From: Streptomyces albireticuli
GTDB lineage: Bacteria > Actinomycetota > Actinomycetes > Streptomycetales > Streptomycetaceae
Assembly: GCF_021228125.1 (NCBI RefSeq)
Contig: NZ_JAJQQS010000003.1
Location: forward strand, 62,001 to 126,000
Direction of reading: 5' to 3'
Length of the DNA stretch: 64,000 nt
The translations under genes and the position numbers were made by a program. Every line of letters begins with the position of its first letter. The first letter of the stretch is position 1. Shown here one piece after another: positions 59,657 through 64,000 of this stretch. Under the pieces are notes generated by a model that saw only the letters and a list, made by a program, of their open reading frames with translations, ran no database searches and was not told the origin of the DNA.

Positions 59657-59691
59657 GGGGCCTCCCCGCACTCGCGGGGAGGCCCCCTTTT
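59657..59691. terminator. Bidirectional terminator between aldo/keto reductase and P450 genes
   Basis: Perfect 13-bp stem GGGGCCTCCCCGC / GCGGGGAGGCCCC with an ACTC loop, followed by TTTTCT on the plus strand and preceded by AAAAGA. It therefore works as a T-run terminator in both directions between convergent genes. Confidence 0.9.
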
Positions 59692-59724
59692 CTCGCTTAC
59701 CGGTGGCTACGGCTCACCGGCCGC

Positions 59725-60957
59725 TCACCACTCGACGGGCAGCTGCAGCAGACTGCGCACCTGCATTCCGTCCTTCCATTCCAGCGATTCCACCGGGACC
59801 GCGCACCGGACCTCCGGCAGCCGGGCCAGCAGGGTTTCCAGCGCCACCTGCATTTCCAGCCGGGCGAGCGGGGCGCCCAGGCAGCGGTGGATGCCGTATC
59901 CGAATCCCAGGTGCGGATTGTGCTCCCGCGTCAGGTCGAAACGGTCCGCGTTCTCGAAGACCGATTCGTCGCGGTTGGCCGACGGGATCGCGGGCAGCAC
60001 GGATTCGCCCGCCCGGACCAGGGTGCCGCTGAGCTCGACGTCCTCCGTGGCGTAGCGCGCGAAGGTCACATGCGAGATGAGCGGCACGTAGCGCATCAGC
60101 TCCTCGACCGTGCGCTGCATCAGCTCCGGTCGGCGCTTCAGCTCGGCCAGCTGCTCGGGGTGGGTGAACAGGACGTGCAGCGAGTCGATGAGCTGCGAGG
60201 ACACCGTCTCGTGCCCGGCGATCAGCAGCACGCTCGCCAGCTCGACGAGCTCCTTCTCGGAGAGCTTGTCCTCCTCGTCGCTGGCCTTGACCATGGCGCT
60301 GATCAGATCGTCCTGCGGCTCGGCCCGGCGGCTGACCATCAGCTTCGCGATGTATCCGTGCAGCCGCTCGGTGTCCGCCTCGATCTCCTCCTCCGACATC
60401 ACCGTCGTGGCGGAGAAGGCGTCCAGCCAGCCGCGGAACTGCTCACGGTCCTCGAAGGGCACCCCGAGCAGGTCGCAGACCACGGTGCCGGCGAACGGCA
60501 CGGCGAAGCCCTCCATCAGGTCGCCGGGCGCGCCCGCGGCCACCAGACCGTCGATCAGCCGGTGGGCCTCCCGCTCGATGCGCGGGCGCAGCAGCTCGAC
60601 GCGGCGCATGGTGAAGACCCGGGACAGCAGCCGGCGCAGCCGGGTGTGGTCGGGGGAGTCCATTCCCAGGATGCTGGTGTGGATGGGCAGCGGCGTCAGC
60701 CGGGACTCGTCGTGCTCGGCCGCCAGCGCCCGGCTGAACCGGGGGTCCCCGAGGATGGTCTTCATGTCCGCGTGCTTGGTGACCAGCCAGGCGTCTTCGC
60801 CGAAAGGGCAGCTGACCCGTACGACGGGCTCCTCCACGCGCAGCTTCGCGTAGAGCGGGTCGACGTCGAGCGCGACCGCCTCGTTGAAGGGGTAGGCGGG
60901 GGGAGACGGCCGCTCGTCCACGGCCGCGTCAGGGGTCCTGCGGGTGTTCTCGCTCAT
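59725..60957 (-). CDS. Cytochrome P450 of the NRPS cluster
   Basis: 410-residue P450. I-helix AGHETV (247-252; the usual second Thr is Val here), ExxR at 286-289 (EELMR), heme loop FGYGIHRCLG at 352-361 with Cys359. SPDHTRLRRLLSRVFTMRRVE and PSANRDESVFENADRFDLTRE are typical of actinomycete CYP105/107-like enzymes. Its ATG overlaps the mbtH stop (ATGA), so it is translated with the NRPS operon and probably hydroxylates the peptide or a carrier-bound amino acid. Confidence 0.94.
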   Translation of the reverse strand: MSENTRRTPDAAVDERPSPPAYPFNEAVALDVDPLYAKLRVEEPVVRVSCPFGEDAWLVTKHADMKTILGDPRFSRALAAEHDESRLTPLPIHTSILGMDSPDHTRLRRLLSRVFTMRRVELLRPRIEREAHRLIDGLVAAGAPGDLMEGFAVPFAGTVVCDLLGVPFEDREQFRGWLDAFSATTVMSEEEIEADTERLHGYIAKLMVSRRAEPQDDLISAMVKASDEEDKLSEKELVELASVLLIAGHETVSSQLIDSLHVLFTHPEQLAELKRRPELMQRTVEELMRYVPLISHVTFARYATEDVELSGTLVRAGESVLPAIPSANRDESVFENADRFDLTREHNPHLGFGYGIHRCLGAPLARLEMQVALETLLARLPEVRCAVPVESLEWKDGMQVRSLLQLPVEW

Positions 60958-61184
60958 GCCGACCGTGCCTCCGAGAACCGGTTGTGGTGTTCGACGAGAC
61001 TCTTGGGCCGCATGTCGGTCCAGTTCTCCTCGACGTAGCCGAGGCACTCCTCACGGGTGGCGGGACCCCGGACGGCCGTCCACCCGGCGGGGACCGCGGT
61101 GAAGGACGGCCATAAGGAGTGCTGCCCCTCGTCGTTGACGAGCACCAGGAAGGTGCCCTCGGTGTCGTCCCACGGATTGCTCAT
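60954..61184 (-). CDS. mbtH: MbtH-like NRPS accessory protein
   Basis: 76 residues with the family signature: NPWDDTEGTFLVLVNDEGQHSLWPSFTAVPAGWTAV and the three-Trp core ending in ECLGYVEENWTDMRPKSLVEH. MbtH proteins bind and activate adenylation domains. It lies 85 bp downstream of the NRPS gene and overlaps the P450 start, which fits a role with this NRPS. Confidence 0.97.
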   Translation of the reverse strand: MSNPWDDTEGTFLVLVNDEGQHSLWPSFTAVPAGWTAVRGPATREECLGYVEENWTDMRPKSLVEHHNRFSEARSA

Positions 61185-61269
61185 GCTTGTGTGCCCTTTC
61201 GTGGAGGGTTGACGGGCGTGCCGGGGCCCCTCGCCCCGGCACGGTGGGAAAGGCCCGCGCGGTGCGCGC

Positions 61270-64000
61270 TCAGCGCGGTCCGGCGGGCGGGAAGAAGCCG
61301 GAGGCGACGAAGTGGTCGGCGTAGGCGCGGATCAGATCGCCGTCCAGCGGCGGGAACTCCACACCCGAACCGGCCAGTCCGGCCAGTGTGTTGGTCCGGT
61401 CGAGCCGGAGTCGGCCGAGCCGGGCCAGCGCCGGCAGGGTGTCGGTGAGCAGCACGGCCGCGTCCAGCAGCCCCGCCCCGGCCGACGGGTCCGCCGCCGC
61501 CTCGGCGTCCGCGCGCTGCCGCAGGGCGCGGGTCCAGTCGCCGAGCTCCATGGTGTCCAGGCGGTAGCCGTACTCCCGCAGGTGGCCGAGGACCGCGTCG
61601 AAGTCCATCGGGGCCGGGCAGGTGAGGTGGTGCGCCAGGCCCCGGCTGCCGGGGCGGCGGGAGAGGTGGACGACCGCGGCGGCCACGTAGTCCACGGGGA
61701 CCAGGTCGACCACGGGCGTCAGCTCCTCGCCGGCCGGCGGGCGCGGTGCCGCGCCGATGACGAGCATGGCGCGGACGAGCTGCCAGAACACATCCCGGCT
61801 GGAGCCCGCCCCGCTGACGGTGTGACCGCTCACCCGCCCGCACCGGTGCACGGTGACCGGGACGCCGCGGTCCGCCGCCGCCCAGACGAGCTGCTCGGCG
61901 ACCCACTTGCTGGTCGTGTAGCCGCCCGGCATGACCGCCTCCGGGCGCACCCGGTGCGACTCGGGCACGGTGGTGAGCGCCTCGTCGGTGCCGACCGACA
62001 CCGCGGCCGTGGAGATGTGGTGCACCGGAGCGCCGCCGGACCGGGCCGCCAGCCGCAGCACCTCCTGGGTGCCCGCCACGTTCGCCCCCCGCAGCCGGGC
62101 GTAGCCGTCGACGGCGGACACCCGGGCCCCGTTGTGGTAGATCGCGTCGACCAGGCCCGCCAGCTCCTCGAACCGCTCCGGTGCCAGGCCCAGCAGCGGC
62201 TTCTCCAGGTCGCCGGGTACGGGGACGATGCGCCCGCGCGAGAACTCGTTCCACAGCCCGTACTGCGTGAGGCTCCGGCGGATGCGCAGCTCCGCCTGTG
62301 CGACGTCGGAGGCCCGCACCAGGCAGTGGACGTCCGCGCTCGTCCGGTCCAGCAGCTCCCGCAGCAGGAACGAGCCGAGGAAGCCCGTCGCGCCCGTGAG
62401 CAGGACGTGCTCCCGGCCGGGGCGGCGCGGGCGCCGGGGCGCGAGGGCGATCCGCGGGTCCAGGACCGCCTCCGCCGCGAGCGCGGCCGGCGTCGGGCCG
62501 TACCCGGCGGACGCGTCCGCGCCCGTGGCCCGCTCGTCCTCCGGGGCGCTCCGGCCGTCGACGGCGTCCAGCAGCGCGGCCACCGACTGCCGCTCGAAGA
62601 GCGTCCGTACGGGCACCTCCACGCCGAGCCGCCGGCGCACCCCGCTGATCACCCGGGTCACCAGCAGGGAGTGCCCGCCCAGGTCGAAGAAGCTGTCGTC
62701 GATGGTCACCTGGGGCACGCCCAGCACCTCGGCGAACAGCTCGCACAGGATGCGCTCGCGCGGATTGCGCGGCGCCCGGCCCGTCGACATCGCCCCGAAG
62801 TCCGGCTCCGGCAGCGCGGCCCGGTCGACCTTGCCCGTCGCGGCGACGGGCAGCGCCTCCAGCACCAGCACCGCGGACGGCACCATGTACTCCGGCAGCA
62901 GCCCGGCCAGGTGGGCGCGCAGCTCCGGGCCGTCCGGCACGGTGGCGCCCGTGGCCGGTACGGCGTACGCGGCGAGATAGGTGCCGCCGCGCGGGTCCTT
63001 CCGGGGCACCACCACCGCCTGGGCCACGCCCGGGTGGGTGCCGAGGGCGGCCTCGACCTCGCCCGGCTCGATCCGGAAGCCCCGGATCTTGACCTGGCCG
63101 TCGGCCCGGCCGATGAACTCCAGCTGGCCGTCCTCGGTCCAGCGCGCGGTGTCCCCGGTCCGGTACATCCGGGTGCCCGGCTCCCCGAACGGGTCGGCGA
63201 CGAACCGCTCGGCGGTCAGCCCCGGCCGGTGCAGATAGCCGCGCGCCAGCCCGGCACCGGAGACGTGCAGCTCCCCGGCGACGCCCGGCGGCACCAGGCA
63301 CAGGTCGCGGTCGAGGACGTAGGCGCGGGCGCCCACGGTGGGCCGGCCGATCGGCGGGGTGCCGGAGCCGGTCAGCGGAGAGCTGAGGGTCGCGCACACC
63401 GTGGTCTCCGTCGGCCCGTAGCCGTTGACGAACCGGCGCCCGGCCGACCAGCGGCGCACCGTCTCCCCGGACGAGGCCTCACCCGAGACGATCATCGAGG
63501 TCAGGGAGGGCAGCTGTTCCGGCTCCAGCACCGTCAGCGCGGCCGGCGGCAGCGTCGCGTGGCTGATCCGCTGCCGGCGGATCAGCGCCGCCAGGTCCGG
63601 GCCGGGGGCCGTGACATCCGGCGGGGCCAGCACCAGCGTGGCCCCGGTCAGCAGCCCGCCGCACAGCTCCCACACCGCACCGTCGAAGCTGTGCGAGGCG
63701 AACTGGAGGATGCGGCTCGATTCGCTCACCCCGAACCGCCGCACATTGGCCTCGGCCACACCGGCGATCCCGGAGTGGCTCACGACCACGCCCTTGGGGC
63801 GGCCGGTGGACCCGGAGGTGTAGATGGCGTACGCGGGGTGCCCGGTCAGCAGCGGCCGTTCCCGCTCGTTGTCGGTGACGTCCACGTCCCAGCACAGGGC
63901 GACGGCACGCCGGGTCTCGTCGCGGTCCAGGTGGATCCGGCGCGGGCCGAGGCCCGCCGGGTCCTCCGTCTGCGGCAGCGCCGTGGTGGAGTCCGTCAGC
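61270..64000 (-). CDS. Non-ribosomal peptide synthetase, A-PCP-thioester reductase end; N-terminus beyond window
   Basis: The frame is open to the window edge, giving the last 909 or so residues of a larger NRPS. Visible are adenylation core A3 ([11 protein letters not shown]), A4 (FDGAVWE), A5 (NGYGPTE), A7 (YRTGDTAR) and A8 ([20 protein letters not shown]), A10 ([15 protein letters not shown]), then a carrier domain with the phosphopantetheine serine in [13 protein letters not shown]-terminal NADPH-dependent reductase domain of the Lys2/MxcG type follows, with [19 protein letters not shown] and [15 protein letters not shown] (Tyr-Lys pair). The product would leave as an aldehyde or alcohol. 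A-domain specificity residues read by eye D-G-W-T-I-S-G-V-C, closest to aromatic-type codes. Confidence 0.95.
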   Translation of the reverse strand, partial: LTDSTTALPQTEDPAGLGPRRIHLDRDETRRAVALCWDVDVTDNERERPLLTGHPAYAIYTSGSTGRPKGVVVSHSGIAGVAEANVRRFGVSESSRILQFASHSFDGAVWELCGGLLTGATLVLAPPDVTAPGPDLAALIRRQRISHATLPPAALTVLEPEQLPSLTSMIVSGEASSGETVRRWSAGRRFVNGYGPTETTVCATLSSPLTGSGTPPIGRPTVGARAYVLDRDLCLVPPGVAGELHVSGAGLARGYLHRPGLTAERFVADPFGEPGTRMYRTGDTARWTEDGQLEFIGRADGQVKIRGFRIEPGEVEAALGTHPGVAQAVVVPRKDPRGGTYLAAYAVPATGATVPDGPELRAHLAGLLPEYMVPSAVLVLEALPVAATGKVDRAALPEPDFGAMSTGRAPRNPRERILCELFAEVLGVPQVTIDDSFFDLGGHSLLVTRVISGVRRRLGVEVPVRTLFERQSVAALLDAVDGRSAPEDERATGADASAGYGPTPAALAAEAVLDPRIALAPRRPRRPGREHVLLTGATGFLGSFLLRELLDRTSADVHCLVRASDVAQAELRIRRSLTQYGLWNEFSRGRIVPVPGDLEKPLLGLAPERFEELAGLVDAIYHNGARVSAVDGYARLRGANVAGTQEVLRLAARSGGAPVHHISTAAVSVGTDEALTTVPESHRVRPEAVMPGGYTTSKWVAEQLVWAAADRGVPVTVHRCGRVSGHTVSGAGSSRDVFWQLVRAMLVIGAAPRPPAGEELTPVVDLVPVDYVAAAVVHLSRRPGSRGLAHHLTCPAPMDFDAVLGHLREYGYRLDTMELGDWTRALRQRADAEAAADPSAGAGLLDAAVLLTDTLPALARLGRLRLDRTNTLAGLAGSGVEFPPLDGDLIRAYADHFVASGFFPPAGPR

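Noticed and set aside
61181..63397. 738-codon minus-strand frame overlapping the NRPS
   Set aside because: Different frame from the clear A-PCP-R protein; Arg/Ala/Gly-rich shadow.

Overview
The window is very GC-rich DNA from an actinomycete, almost certainly a Streptomyces. GC-ended codons dominate, GTG starts and 4-nt ATGA/GTGA overlaps are common, TTA codons are rare, and the families present are typical of the genus (DUF6126 with an XRE-cupin regulator, an RNase Sa homologue, AfsR/SARP-NB-ARC regulators, MbtH, DUF6278). From memory, the gene order at about 2-30 kb resembles the S. coelicolor SCO62xx region; I could not check this.

0.0-18.2 kb is a purine and glyoxylate catabolism island. 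It holds glxR (cut by the window edge) and hyi, an ArsR regulator, a small two-gene operon, uraD-uraH-uricase-guanine/8-oxoguanine deaminase, an NCS2 urate/xanthine permease, a YfcC carrier, malate synthase, a MobA-like nucleotidyltransferase, an IclR regulator (AllR-like), allantoinase and allantoicase. Together they convert oxidised purine to urate, allantoin, allantoate and glyoxylate, and then to malate or glycerate. Related palindromes lie in front of uraD, allB, allR, aceB and hyi, which suggests one IclR-type regulon.

18.2-30.6 kb carries an XRE-cupin/DUF6126 pair with its palindromic operator, a secreted guanyl-specific RNase, a secreted beta-helix protein, a cytochrome P450, a DUF6875 protein, a LysE exporter, and a GntR-controlled sugar ABC transporter with a ROK kinase. 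The GntR gene and the ABC operon share one operator sequence.

30.8-41.3 kb is the first unusual region. Two tandem SARP-NB-ARC-TPR regulators, equal in length with the starts chosen here, are followed by four wall- or surface-directed proteins: lectin-BSP protease, amidase plus peptidoglycan-binding domain, lectin-CAP, and CHAP-PGB-LysM. None of the four has a recognisable signal peptide. The two lectin modules share 105 identical base pairs.

41.3-48.5 kb is a compact, apparently undescribed biosynthetic cluster: ATP-grasp ligase, MFS exporter, TTC38-like protein, methyltransferase with an unknown N-terminal domain, two-component flavin monooxygenase and flavin reductase. Its upstream region has three heptamers at exact 11-bp spacing, the layout of SARP binding sites. 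The ATP-grasp gene has two early TTA codons, and the TTC38-like gene and the second SARP-type regulator have one each, which points to bldA-dependent expression.

48.6-59.6 kb is housekeeping and accessory: a PcaL fusion with an extended linker, an MBL hydrolase, exonuclease III, a secreted SGNH hydrolase, DUF6278, a GntR/UTRA regulator, a gluABCD-type amino-acid ABC operon and an aldo/keto reductase. From 59.7 kb to the window end, a minus-strand NRPS cluster begins: an NRPS (A-PCP-thioester reductase, N-terminus outside the window), mbtH and a P450, overlapping or closely packed. No rRNA, tRNA, CRISPR array or transposase was seen.
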